Shown here piece after piece: positions 54,497-64,000 of a DNA stretch of 64,000 nt (positions are counted from its first letter, which is position 1; every line of letters begins with the position of its first letter). This stretch comes from Gordionus sp. m RMFG-2023 (taxonomy: Eukaryota; Nematomorpha; Gordioida; Chordodea; Parachordodidae), in NCBI RefSeq assembly GCF_954871325.1, contig NC_088777.1, positions 28,063,366 to 28,127,365 on the forward strand, given 5' to 3'. Under the pieces are notes generated by a model, which was not told the origin of the DNA, did not search any database, and saw nothing but the letters and a program-made list of their open reading frames with translations. A program made the translations under genes and the position numbers.

Positions 54497-56780
54497 CAGA
54501 GTTGGGCAGGTCCTCCGGAAAAAGAATCTAGATACAGATACAGATTCTTTATAAAAAAATTAATCTTAGATACAGATACTAGTATCTTTTTCAAAATACC
54601 AAAAAGATACAAGAAAAAAGATACTTGTATCTTTTGCTAAATTAGAGTATCTTAAATACAAGATACTTTTAAATTTTCATTACCAATTAAATTAGAATAG
54701 TTTATAAATAGAGTTTTTATTATTTATTTGTGAAAAACATAACATACGCATATAAGAATGAATATTTACAATAATTAATAAAATCTTTATTAATGAGTTA
54801 ATTATTAATATAATAATAGGCATTTTAATATTAGTTTTTGCCCATTAATAACATAAACAAGGAAGGGAGAGTAGTATATTTAATGGGAGTTTAAAATTTG
54901 CAAATAAATAAAAAAATTAAATCAAATTATTTTTTAAAATAATCAATTTTTCAAAAATTTATCATTAAGTCTTTGTCGTTTTGCCGTATTTAACATTGTG
55001 CCAAAACTAAATAACCTCTTAACAGGAGCTGATGAGGGTATGGCAGTATTATATTTTAAAAAAATTTCCTTAATTAAAGGATAAAATTTAAGCATTTTGA
55101 GTGTTTTTCGCCGGTCTTTAATATAATTTAAAACCTCAAGCTCAACTTTGTTTGTATTATTGAATTTAATAACGTTTGTATCACTAAAAGAAAAATAATC
55201 ATCATTTTCTTTATTAGATATTATACCTATTGGTGATACATCCTGAGCTTGATGGTATACTATTTGTGCTAGCTCTAATGCTTCGTTTAGTAATATCTTT
55301 TGAAAATATTTTTTTTTATCATCAGATTCAATCCATAGATTCTTAAAATATGGATGTGATAATGATGCCAAAAAGGTCTCATTATATTTATTATCATAAG
55401 AAAAAAAATTTCCAAATCTTTTCTCCATAGCATTTTGAACAGCTTTTAATAAAGGGAGACAATAAACTTGTTCAAGTTTACCCTAGTCCCTTTTAATTAC
55501 AAATAATATGGGCACTAATTCCCCATAAAATGTACTACTCTGCCCTTGTAGTTTGTCTAATGCAATTGCTACTGGGCCTAAAACTTTACAATATTCTTCC
55601 ATGTATACAATATCTATTTTAAAATAGGACAATCAATTGATTCAAATAATATTTTTAAATTTGATTATTTTAGTAATGAAGTGATACTATCATACAAACT
55701 GTTCCACCTCGTTACGCATGGAACCTTTAGCTGATAACCACCTGTTATCTCCCTTATCTTTACAGAAGATTTGGGCCTTCCACATGCATTCCATAATTTT
55801 GTACATTTCCCCATTACTCCATAATGAATCCTTCCAAGATTCTTTGAGCTCGATATTGATGAAATAATATATTTGTTGCTATTAAGGACAAAGTGTGGCA
55901 GGCACACCTGATGTGCCTGAATAATATTGTTTTGTTTATATCATCTAAAGATAAAGATTTTTAAAATATTTTAAAAAATTTGTACTAACCATCATTGATT
56001 TTATTAAACTCTAATAGATCATCCTCATCTTCAAAATCATTGTCAAGAACATTTAATTTCACACCATATTCATTAAATGACTTGACAAAATTGGATGCAT
56101 TATCTGTGACGGGTAGCAATTAGTTTATCAGAAATTCCATACTCTCTATAGACTTCTTCCAATAACTCAGCAATTTTATCAAATGAATGGGTGCCGGGCA
56201 TTCTTCTACATGCCAATGCTCTTGATTGCCTTTCAAGGGTTTCTCGTGTTATCTTTAAAAATAATTTATTTAAAATAATTAAATTAGATATTAATATTAC
56301 CCAGTGAGCTGTTATTCCCATAAAACTACGGGTTTTTGTATAACACAAATCTGCCGTGGTGCATATTATGATTGAGCTTTTAAAGTACTTTTTAAAGTAT
56401 GTACATGATTTTCAAAAATTTCCTCTATTCTTCTCTGCAAAGACCTCCTCGAAAAAATTTTAAATATCTAGAGTATCATATCAATATTTATCTATATATA
56501 AATTATCTAACCTTCCATCATTGTAACAAATTCAGGCTGTTCAACTAGGCTCAAAGGGTGTAAACCCTTGACAATAAATGCACATATCAATTTATCAATT
56601 TTATTTTGGGTAATTGTTGGTTTTATTTTATTAATTGCATTAAATGATTCTGATATACTAGGTTGAATCATTTTTTTTATGATATTAGAATTTGCTGGTT
56701 TTTTTCTGTGCTGTTTTAAATATAGCTTGTATTCAGCATATATACCTAAATGGCATCTCTAATAAAAAAAATATATATAT
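54497..56780 (-). mobile_element. hAT element (CAGAGTTGGGC), sibling of the one at 47439
   Basis: Begins CAGAGTTGGGCAGGTCC and continues with the same AGATAC-repeat subterminal pattern (GATACAGATACAGATTC, GATACTTGTATCTTTTG). The encoded minus-strand transposase shares KG(M/L)HPLS(I/L)VEQ.EFV with the element at 47439. The right end was not identified; the limit given is the N-terminal coding end. The word before the left end, ATTATTAA, would be the target duplication. Confidence 0.65.
54943..56760 (-). pseudogene. hAT transposase with short introns
   Basis: Minus-strand order: RCHLGIYAEYKLYLKQHRKK (end of finger and linker, about 56700-56758), NKIDKLICAFIVKGLHPLSL then VEQPEFVTMMEG (about 56515-56610), MGITAHWVILI and RALACRRMPGTHSFDKIAEL (about 56170-56325), GKCTKLWNACGRPKSSVKIR (about 55760-55820), LKVPCVTRWNSLYDSITSLL (about 55668-55730), then a 161-codon C-terminal stretch (55428-54943) with ASLSHPYFKNLWIE and the dimerisation block IPSSAPVKRLFSFGTMLN. 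The A+T-rich gaps are intron-like. The last exon ends FLKN* slightly short of the family end (LEKLIFLK). Probably inactive. Confidence 0.75.
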
Positions 56781-58640
56781 ACTAGTTTAGTTTTATTTTA
56801 TTCATTATCTTTAGTAAGTATTTATCATTACTTGTTTGTGAATTATGATATTTATGTATTTTTTAAATTAGTTTTATTTTCTAATATATTATTCTGTGTT
56901 TGTAATATCATATTTAGTTAATTTATCATTTTATAAATATCATTTGAATCTCTTTCAGATTTTTTTAAATCATTACTACTTTATTATAATTATTTTATTA
57001 AGAGCCATTTAAAATTATCTAATGTTATATATCAATTGTTGCTTAAATATATCCTATAATAAGAGAACTTTATGGTAGAATTTAACTTTATTAGTTACTT
57101 TTATTCATTTATAATATAAGTACAATTATATTACAGTATTTATTTACAAAATTTAATCAATTTAAAATGTATAAAAGAAAAATTGTTATGAGTAATATAA
57201 ATGTACACCATTTTACATATTTTATATATATAAGTAATGATTTTGCAAGAAAATTATCTCATCTTATATACCAATTGTTGCTTATATATTTCCTATAATA
57301 AGAGAACTTGCTAAAATAATTATATAAAACAAATATATATCCAAAATTATTTTAATTTGATAATCAACATCTTCTATAAAAATCCTATAAAGTACGTATG
57401 AGCAAATCAGCTGGAGACGCCATTGACACCATGTTGGTTACATCGATGATAAAATTTATAATATAGAAAAATGTAATAAATATCAATTATAATATCCTAT
57501 AAAATATTCCATGGATATTCTTAACTATTTAGCAGAAATTCATGCAAAATTTAGGGAATCAATTAAAATATCCTCATGGCTATTCTGATGTATTAAGCAG
57601 AAATTCATGCAAAATTAAGGATCAATTAAAATATCCTTTCAAATATTCTGGATAAATTATGATTTTACAATAATATTTATAATATAAAAATAAATGCTTA
57701 GCTTCAGATACATTCTTAATAATATAACATTTTTTTTTACATATTATAAATAAATATGTAGTATTTATTAAAGTATTATAGTATTTTGTTTAATCTTCTT
57801 AAAGTCCAATTCAAAATGATTTTTATATTATTCATAATATTTATTATGATTAAAGAAATGAAATGCTTAAGAATTTAATATTTTAAGTAGTTAAATTGAA
57901 TCTTATTAACTATTTAACATTTAGCAACCATATAGCAGTTATGGAGAAAATTTAAACCATTTTTACTTTTATTAGGATATCCTTACCCATGTAAAATCTT
58001 GATCTCTTGGTATTTATTTTTTCCAATTAGTTTTATTTTATTTATTATTTTTAATAAGTTTTTATCATTCCTTTTTGTAATATTCAATTTTTTATGTTTA
58101 TTATATTTATTATTGATTTACTATATTTCTTAGGATAAATTCTGTATTGCAAACAAGAGATATATCGCATACAACTTGTTCTTCCTTACATTATATTATC
58201 CAGTTTATTTTATCAATAAAACAATTATCATTAATATATTTTTTTTTCAAACAGGTAAAATAAAGATTAATAAAAATAAAATATTTTAAGACCTCATTTA
58301 TAAAAAATGACCTTAATTTTAGATCAATTTAGCTTACTCTTATCTCTTTATTTTTAGATGAATGGACATATTAATTATATGATGAAAATCAATAATTTTT
58401 CAAGATACTAAAGCCTCTAATAAGATTAAATGTTGTATCATTACAAGAAATAGTTTATTATAAATTAGAAAATAGATATAATGTACCATAAATTACGAAA
58501 TTCATTAATACAGCATCCATATTTTATTATAAATTAGAAAATAGATATAATGTACGATAAATTACAAAATTCATTAATATATAGCATCCATATTTAAATA
58601 TATACAGTCATAATATAAATTAAAAAAGATCATGTGCCAA
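56781..58640. other. A+T-rich gap with scattered direct repeats
   Basis: No gene seen. Contains two copies of ATCAATTGTTGCTTAAATAT then ATCCTATAATAAGAGAAC (about 57030 and 57268). CAGAAATTCATGCAAAATT followed by AATTAAAATATCCT occurs twice (about 57533 and 57598). A 72-bp tandem duplication lies at 58449-58596 (ATTATAAATTAGAAAATAGA). One end of the P-like element 58646-62666 should lie here, but I could not find a TIR. Confidence 0.45.
58449..58596. repeat. Tandem duplication, about 72-bp unit
   Basis: Two copies sharing TTATTATAAATTAGAAAATA, GATATAATGTACNATAAATT and CATTAATA...AGCATCCATA. Located in the 3' flank of the P-like gene. Confidence 0.75.
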
Positions 58641-59439
58641 TATATTTATTGTCCTGCGAATAGAATGGTTTTCGTCAACTTCTGCCGAATATTGATATTT
58701 GAATTTTTGTTATGTTTATCTGCATAATGATATAACCTTATGTTTATATAGCGTTCCACTATTAATGTAATTAATATTTGATAATGACTGAATGTACCCT
58801 CCTGGTTTAGCATATGATCTACCAGATCATCAAAAATGTTTGTTTCCATTGCTTTAGAAATAACAAATGATACTATGCATTTAAATATAAATGACTTTTT
58901 TATTTGATTATTCTTTTCAAAAATACGAAATGCACTTTCTGCTAGTTGACATAATTTAGATATGCTCTTTGAAGGGATTATTAATCCTTGATTGTTTTTT
59001 ATTTTAATTAAATTGTAGCTCTCATTATCTTCACAAGTTTTATCGATGATAGCAGATATACAATTATAACATTTTACCTTTTTTTCAGATATAAGTTTAC
59101 GTATTATATAACCAGATATATATGTTGCAACATTATTAAGGTAGAGTGGGATATTTGGCACATCTATAAATGATATATCTATAGGATATATATGGTCATC
59201 ATCATTATCATTTTTTTGATAATCTCCACAAATAAGGTTAGTATTGTCGATTAGAATACAATTACCTGTTGTTAATGCTTCCATTTTTCCTATCAAGACG
59301 GCTCTAACGGCAGATCGTAATTGATAAGCGGATGGATTATTGTTAAACCCTCCTCTGCTGCGTAAACAACTAAAAAATAGTTCAAGATGATCTTGGGAGG
59401 TTTTGTAGGTTAAAACGTATCTAAAATATGAAAAATAAT

Positions 59440-59700
59440 TAAGAAAATTAATAATAATTAAGGTTAGTCTTAAGAGGTATAAATATTTTAAAATAAAAAT
59501 GAAAAAATACCTGAGCTTGAAAAGTAACTAAAAAAATTTATAATAATTAAAATCAGTCTTAAAAGATATGCAAATATTTTAAAATAAAAATGAAAAAATA
59601 CCTGAGCTTGAAAAGCAACTAAAAAAATTTATAATAATTAAAATCAGTCTTAAAAGATATGCAAATATTTTAAAATAAAAATGAAAAATATATATAAAAT
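59440..59700. repeat. Tandem repeat, about 104-bp unit, inside an intron
   Basis: Two and a half units sharing AAATATTTTAAAATAAAAAT, GAAAAAATACCTGAGCTTG and ATAATTAAAATCAGTCTTA. They lie between the YVLTYKTSQDH exon and the LLLGPIPKLKYF exon. Each unit includes a CTCAGGTATTTTTTCATTTT stretch on the minus strand, so the splice-site region itself appears to have been multiplied. Confidence 0.75.
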
Positions 59701-61592
59701 ATTTGAGTTTGGGAATAGGTCCTAATAATAATTCATTCCCAATACCCAGAATACTTTTCATTGATGTTATTAACCCCATGATGCAGGTTTTTCTATTTGA
59801 TTCACCTACATATCTTCCATCTTCAAATTTTAGAGCTTTAAGGGTATTAATATATTTTTCAAAAAAATCCTTATAATAGGGAAGGGATCTTTTTGATAAT
59901 GGAGCCTTAAACCCTTTAGCACAAATATTTCGAGTATTTAAAAAATCAAACACATATTATTAAGATATTTATTTAATACTGATCAATCATTTGAATAAAG
60001 TCTACTGTGCCTTCACAGTTTTCAAACCCCTCAATTCCTAGCTCTTGCGCTAAAATAATTCCTTTAGCCACTGAGCTACTAAAAACTTGAACGGCAAGTT
60101 TAACCTTTAAAAATAATATTTTAAAAGTATATATTTCTTTTTATTGTACTTTCATTTTCTGCTTATGATACTCAAGATGAGAACGGACAATTTTATTAGC
60201 AGCCCTTAGTCCTTCCTTATCCTGTAAATTGTGAAGATTTTTTATATATTTCCAATTTATTATCTATTTGTAAAAATAACATTTAGGAAATATTTTAAAA
60301 GTAATTACAGCTCCATTATTATTATTGATTAAATTTTTTTTATCACCGAGCAGATTTCTAAGTAGCTTCATCATATGGCATACCATACATCCAATATAAC
60401 ATACACTTTTTCTTCACAATTACTAGGATGACTAAAATATGGAACACAATTATTTGGATTCAAAGAGGCGCCAAGTATTTGACACATTTTGATATTAGTT
60501 GAAAGGCCATCACATACCATTGCCTTACAGATGACCCCAGTATCATGTAATAAATGGAGTGCATTAGTTACTATGTTTGATAAGATCTCAGCACTGAGAT
60601 AAGCTACTAAAAAATATCCTAAAGGAATTTTCCATGTACCATTTAAACATGTTGCCATAAGAAATAAAGCTTTGCTTGCCTCAGGTAGAGATTCGGAAGG
60701 TTTTATTCCATTACCAAAATCTCTATATCCATGAAACACTTTTTTATCCCAATGAATATGTCGCCGAATAGACATTTCATCAAGGCTTAAAATAGTAAAT
60801 AATTGTACATGCGAATTTGATTGAAATGTTTTAATCCTTTTGAAGGAAGAATCTAAAAAACCTAAATAAAATTATTATAATTATAAATTATATAAATATA
60901 TTAATTTTAAACCTGGCCTTATTTCTATTTGCTGGCTCCAAGATCTCAATGTAGATTCTGCAGGCATACAGAATTTATTTCTTATATAATTATAAGCTTT
61001 GGGTGAATAAAAATGTAATGTGGAAGCAAATTGTTTCATTTGGCTGCTATATTTTATTCTCCGAGGATTATTTAATCCTCCACTATGCACGTGGGTTTTA
61101 ATAAAAGATAAAGGAAGTCCAGTAAAAAAATCCTCTAGTACATCTTCCCCTTCACCATTTATCAAATGTTTACTTTTCATTTTTTTCATTAGAGATTGTA
61201 AATTTAAAATTTTTTTATTTCGTCTATTTCCTCTATCAGAAGATGCCCTCATCTTTTTTCATAACTTTTGAATATATATCTGTTGATATCTCACTTTCCG
61301 TGTTAACTGTTAAGGATGGTATATTTGCAGCATATAAATGATCATTTCGATATTTGGGAAATGTAACTACATTATTATTTGCATCTTTACTATTATTTAC
61401 AGTTAATAATTTTGTTGAGTCAGTGTTTACACAAAGAAGTTTATTGCTAAGTATATCCTATTAATATTTTTTGAAAAGGTATTCATTCAGGTTAGTGGTT
61501 CATTAATATTTAGTAAAGACTCATTTTAATTTTCATCGTTAATCAATAAAATTAAATAAATAAATTATATCAATATTTTAATATAGACTTAC

Positions 61593-62255
61593 ATGGTTTA
61601 TATCTCTAACTGATTCATCTAAACACCCACACTCAAGAGTATTATGATAGCTGGTAGATGTTTTCTTAAATAAAATATTATTTGTATAATAAAAAAAATA
61701 TATTGCTATCCATAAAATCAAAACATATCACTGATGTATATAGTAATTTAATAAATATGGCTCACTGGGCAATTATCTCTAACAGGCTCTTCCAAGCCTT
61801 CCACTTCTAGGGTATTAATAGGTATTTCTAATTTTTTCTTAAATATTAATAATAAAATTTTTATTGATCTTTTATAAAGTATATTTTACCTTTTTAGCTC
61901 GAACTGATTCATCTAAGCACCTACCTTCAAGGTAATTTGGATAACTGGTAGATGTTTTCTTAAATAAAATATTATTTGTATAATAAAAAAAATATATTGC
62001 TATCCATAAAATCAAAACATATCACTGATGTATATAGTAATTTAATAAATATGGCTCACTGGGCTATTATCTCTAACAGGCTCTTCCAAGCCTTCCACTT
62101 CTAGAGTATTAATAGGTATTTCTAATTTTTTCTTAAATATTAATAATAAAATTTTTATTGATCTTTTATAAAGTAATAATATTTTACCTTTTTAGCTAAA
62201 GAGTAAATATTAGTAGCATAAGTATGATCATTTTTTTCTATATAGTTAAAATTTG
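61593..62255 (-). repeat. Duplicated mini-exons in the P-like gene
   Basis: Four small exons of about 25 codons, bounded by TTTAAG acceptors and GT donors. Reading on the minus strand, from 62136: KKKLEIPINTLEVEGLEEPV with donor GTGAGC; from 61961: KKTSTSYPNYLEGRCLDESV with donor GTAAAA; from 61838: KKKLEIPINTLEVEGLEEPV again, donor GTGAGC; from 61670: KKTSTSYHNTLECGCLDESV, donor GTAAGT. All share K-K-x5-N-x-L-E-x3-L-(D/E)-E-(S/P)-V-R. The DNA at 61666-61960 and 61962-62200 is a nearly identical, about 296-bp tandem duplication, so the last doubling is recent. The function of the peptide is unknown. Confidence 0.75.
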
Positions 62256-62339
62256 TAGGAGTATTATTTGTATTCGATGGAATATTTGTTATCTTAAAAA
62301 AATATAATATTTAAAATAAATATATATTCAATATTTATA

Positions 62340-62666
62340 CATCCTGAAGGGGTCTGGAATTAAAAATGGATGGTACAGATCCTTCCTTTAGAATAGCATT
62401 CCCTGAATGTGAGGGCATAAAACATTCAGGTTTGAAATGGGCCCACAAAGCTTTGAAAACTTATTAGGAGTGAAATTTTCCTTATTCATTGCCTTTATCC
62501 ATTTTGATAATAAAATTTCATTATTGATAGGGAACTTTAAAAAAATAATATTAATGTCTTAAATTAAGAAAAGAATCTTATAAAATAATAAATTAAAATA
62601 TATAACCTATGAAAAGATATTTTTTTATTAAAAGTTAAGCTTGTTGCATGAAGTACAGCGACTCAT
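62340..62666 (-). pseudogene. THAP zinc finger exon pair of the P-like transposase
   Basis: Starts MSRCTSCNKLNF at 62666 (C-x2-C of the C2CH finger), a frame change, NKKISFHR, an intron of about 75 bp beginning GTTATAT and ending TTTAAAG, then FPINNEILLSKWIKAMNKEN followed by FTPNKFSKLC, a second frame change, and AHFKPECFMPSHSGNAILKE, ending SVPSIFNSRPLQ. The conserved THAP residues are visible: the P of FP, the W, the C and H of C-x2-H (LC..HF), and a VPSIF close to the AVPT.F box. THAP fingers bind DNA in P elements and in THAP9. The two frame changes disable it. Confidence 0.8.
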
Positions 62667-63930
62667 ATCAATCTATCTTTAAATAAAAAACGATCATTAT
62701 TAATTGAAGATATAGACCATTAAGGATAATTTTAGATGTAATTTTATCAAATAAAGGTAGGGCTGGTCAATTAGATAAATATATATGGGTAGACTAGACA
62801 GATAGATAAAGTATAAATATATTATTATTTTTTTATAGTTATATTTATTTTCTTATATAATGTTAAATAAAAAAATAAAAATAATAGATATAAATAAACT
62901 ATTATTATATGATATTGAATGATAATTATCAAAAAAATTTTATTTTATATTTTTATATAATTTTATTCCTTATTTAATATCATATTCAAATTTGCTATGA
63001 GAATTCACATTATAATGAAAAGTTGTTTATTTCTTTTTTGACTATAAAAAATATAAATTTTTCTTTGGATCAAAACAAAAGCTACATTTTAAAACAAAAA
63101 AAATTTCAAAAGGGCCTTTGTGTATTTAATATAAATCAGATTCTTTGGCAAAAAGAGAATACTTTATAACAATTTGTTAATCGTGTCAATATTATTGTTT
63201 ATTTCTGTGTATACTTCTTGTCTTTATTGTCGCTTGCTAAATAGAAGCCTTATTTTGAATATAATAAAATGATAATATACAATGTTTAATCTAAAAAATT
63301 ATTTTATTATTATGGTATTGATTTTTTATGTCAGTCAGCCAGAATTGAGCTAATAAGTCATTTATGCAATAGTAGTAAGATAACACTATAGATAGCTATT
63401 AAAAATAGAATTTTTCTAACGTATAATTTAAATAAGTAACATATAAATTGATAAAAATGCTTGGCTATCAAAGTATTGGCTAATATCTTATTTTCAAGGA
63501 TAATATTAGACACCTTCAATTGCGAAATAACCTGTTTCATTAAATTTTAAATATAAAGTCATTATTGTAACTATTACTTTTAATATTGATGAGTATCCAT
63601 TTTGAATTTTTAGATAATTATTTCTGTTATTCAAATAAAATAATTATAAAGCGAACATTTATAAACGAGAGCTTTCGTAATTTTATTAATTTATTTACAT
63701 AAAAATAAATATATGACGTATTTTGGCGTGCTTGTTAATTTATGAAAAACATGAAAAAAATAGTGCACGCTTACCGTGCATTATCATTAGCCATTCAGAT
63801 CCTTCAAATATGCATGAATAAAATCGTTACCTTTTTGGGGAAAAATTCGTCACAAAATGATTCTTCCATAATTCTAATGATGATTCTATGAATATTATAA
63901 TAATTATGTTAATTTAAAAAAAACAAACAC
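62667..63930. other. A+T-rich gap at the 5' side of the P-like gene
   Basis: No gene supported. It should hold the promoter and 5' end of the P-like element. Simple repeats of TAAATATA/ATAGATA type at 62760-62900. The 60-codon minus-strand frame at 63358-63540 is Ile/Leu/Lys-rich and not recognised. Confidence 0.4.
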
Positions 63931-63937
63931 ACCTGCT

Positions 63938-63990
63938 TGTTTAGTAAAGCTAAACATGTACTTAATGAAAAACGTGGTTGTTTAAATCAG
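63938..63990 (+). pseudogene. hAT dimerisation-domain fragment at window edge
   Basis: Reads CLFSKAKHVLNEKRGCLNQ on the plus strand, very close to RLFSKAKHVLNERRGCLND of the hAT at 25418-29600 (minus strand there). It is cut off at CAGGGATGTGAAC, which is at the very end of the window and looks like the start of another hAT terminus. Confidence 0.65.
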
Positions 63991-64000
63991 GGATGTGAAC

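Larger units (their letters stand above)
58646..62666 (-). pseudogene. P-element / THAP9-like transposase gene, multi-exon, nearly complete
   Basis: Minus-strand gene with all family parts in order. THAP zinc finger (62666-62340); duplicated mini-exons (62255-61593); Lys-rich helix ILNLQSLMKKMKSKHL and YSSQMKQFASTLHFYSPKAY then NYIRNKF (61252-60881), the usual pre-catalytic block. The catalytic domain opens SLDEMSIRRHIHWDKKVFHG (Asp, about 60775), then GTWKIPLGYFLVAYLSAEIL, AMVCDGLSTNIKMCQILGAS (second Asp, about 60520) and CHMMKLLRNLLGD (about 60340, after a frame change at about 60380). The insertion domain has INWKYIKNLHNLQDKEGLRA, HLEYHKQKM and VKLAVQVFSSSVAKGIILAQ (60280-60010). Then LNTRNICAKGFKAPLSKRSL and KTCIMGLITSMKSILGIGNE (59950-59700), YVLTYKTSQDHLELFFSCLR then SRGGFNNNPSAYQLRSAVRA (59425-59290), and the C-terminus VATYISGYIIRKL to the stop at 58646. 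Only two to three frame changes were noted. TIRs not found. Confidence 0.85.

Noticed and set aside
54560-54660. Palindromic GATACTAGTATC and AAGATACTTGTATCTT considered as a terminator or hairpin RNA.
   Set aside because: They are part of the repeated AGATAC subterminal pattern of the hAT starting at 54497, also seen at 47439.

Overview
This is a very A+T-rich eukaryotic window built almost entirely of transposable elements nested inside one another. The transposase genes carry very short GT-AG introns, about 41-42 bp in the best case. The mix of superfamilies (hAT, a P-like element with a THAP finger, an integrase-bearing element of Ginger type, long-TIR DNA elements, Ty3/gypsy LTR elements) suggests an invertebrate animal, but nothing here fixes the species. 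I saw no rRNA, tRNA or CRISPR array. The only host gene I can support is one 5' coding exon of the GTPase/ATPase OLA1 at 5785-6106 (minus), whose base composition stands out against its surroundings.

Layout. 1-4320: an old hAT transposase relic, hit by a hAT MITE (124-467) and by a 3.1-kb DNA transposon with long terminal inverted repeats (TIRs) (element A, 664-3756). 4321-6734: a piggyBac-like MITE and the OLA1 exon. 6735-8740: a second, inverted copy of element A interrupted by a hAT copy (7053-8442). 9754-23164: a hAT-like TIR element swollen by an 11.4-kb Ty3/gypsy element (10200-21559), itself hit by a nearly whole hAT (10666-14245) and a MITE (17287-17873).

23496-40214: a truncated hAT copy runs into element B, a larger relative of element A on the minus strand. 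Element B was entered by a hAT (25418-29600) and by a sequence (about 30018-39322) that holds a Ginger-type transposon with integrase and OTU domains (30408-38850). The Ginger copy in turn holds a G-tract-rich long-TIR element (32597-37135), which holds a compact LTR element (33417-36801). 40215-47438: one hAT copy received two other complete-ended hATs (40558-43725 and 44141-47326), each with an 8-bp target-site duplication (TSD), and then a third (from 47439). 47439-56780: two sibling hATs on the minus strand flank a Ty3/gypsy element. 58646-62666: a P-element/THAP9-like transposase gene on the minus strand with most exons recognisable and a recently duplicated set of mini-exons.

The genes do not form a pathway; the window is a record of successive insertions, and element ends and TSDs allow much of the order to be read. 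The most unusual observations are: long direct duplications of host sequence (about 180 bp and about 500 bp) immediately flanking two different long-TIR elements; an animal-type DNA-transposon protein family that I cannot place in a named superfamily; an integrase-OTU element with TGTNR termini and CCGG-like flanks; mini-exon multiplication in the P-like gene; an LTR element whose gag start lies inside the LTR; and a Ty3/gypsy element with an additional repeat-bearing reading frame after pol. All coordinates were read by eye, so boundaries without clear TSDs are approximate.
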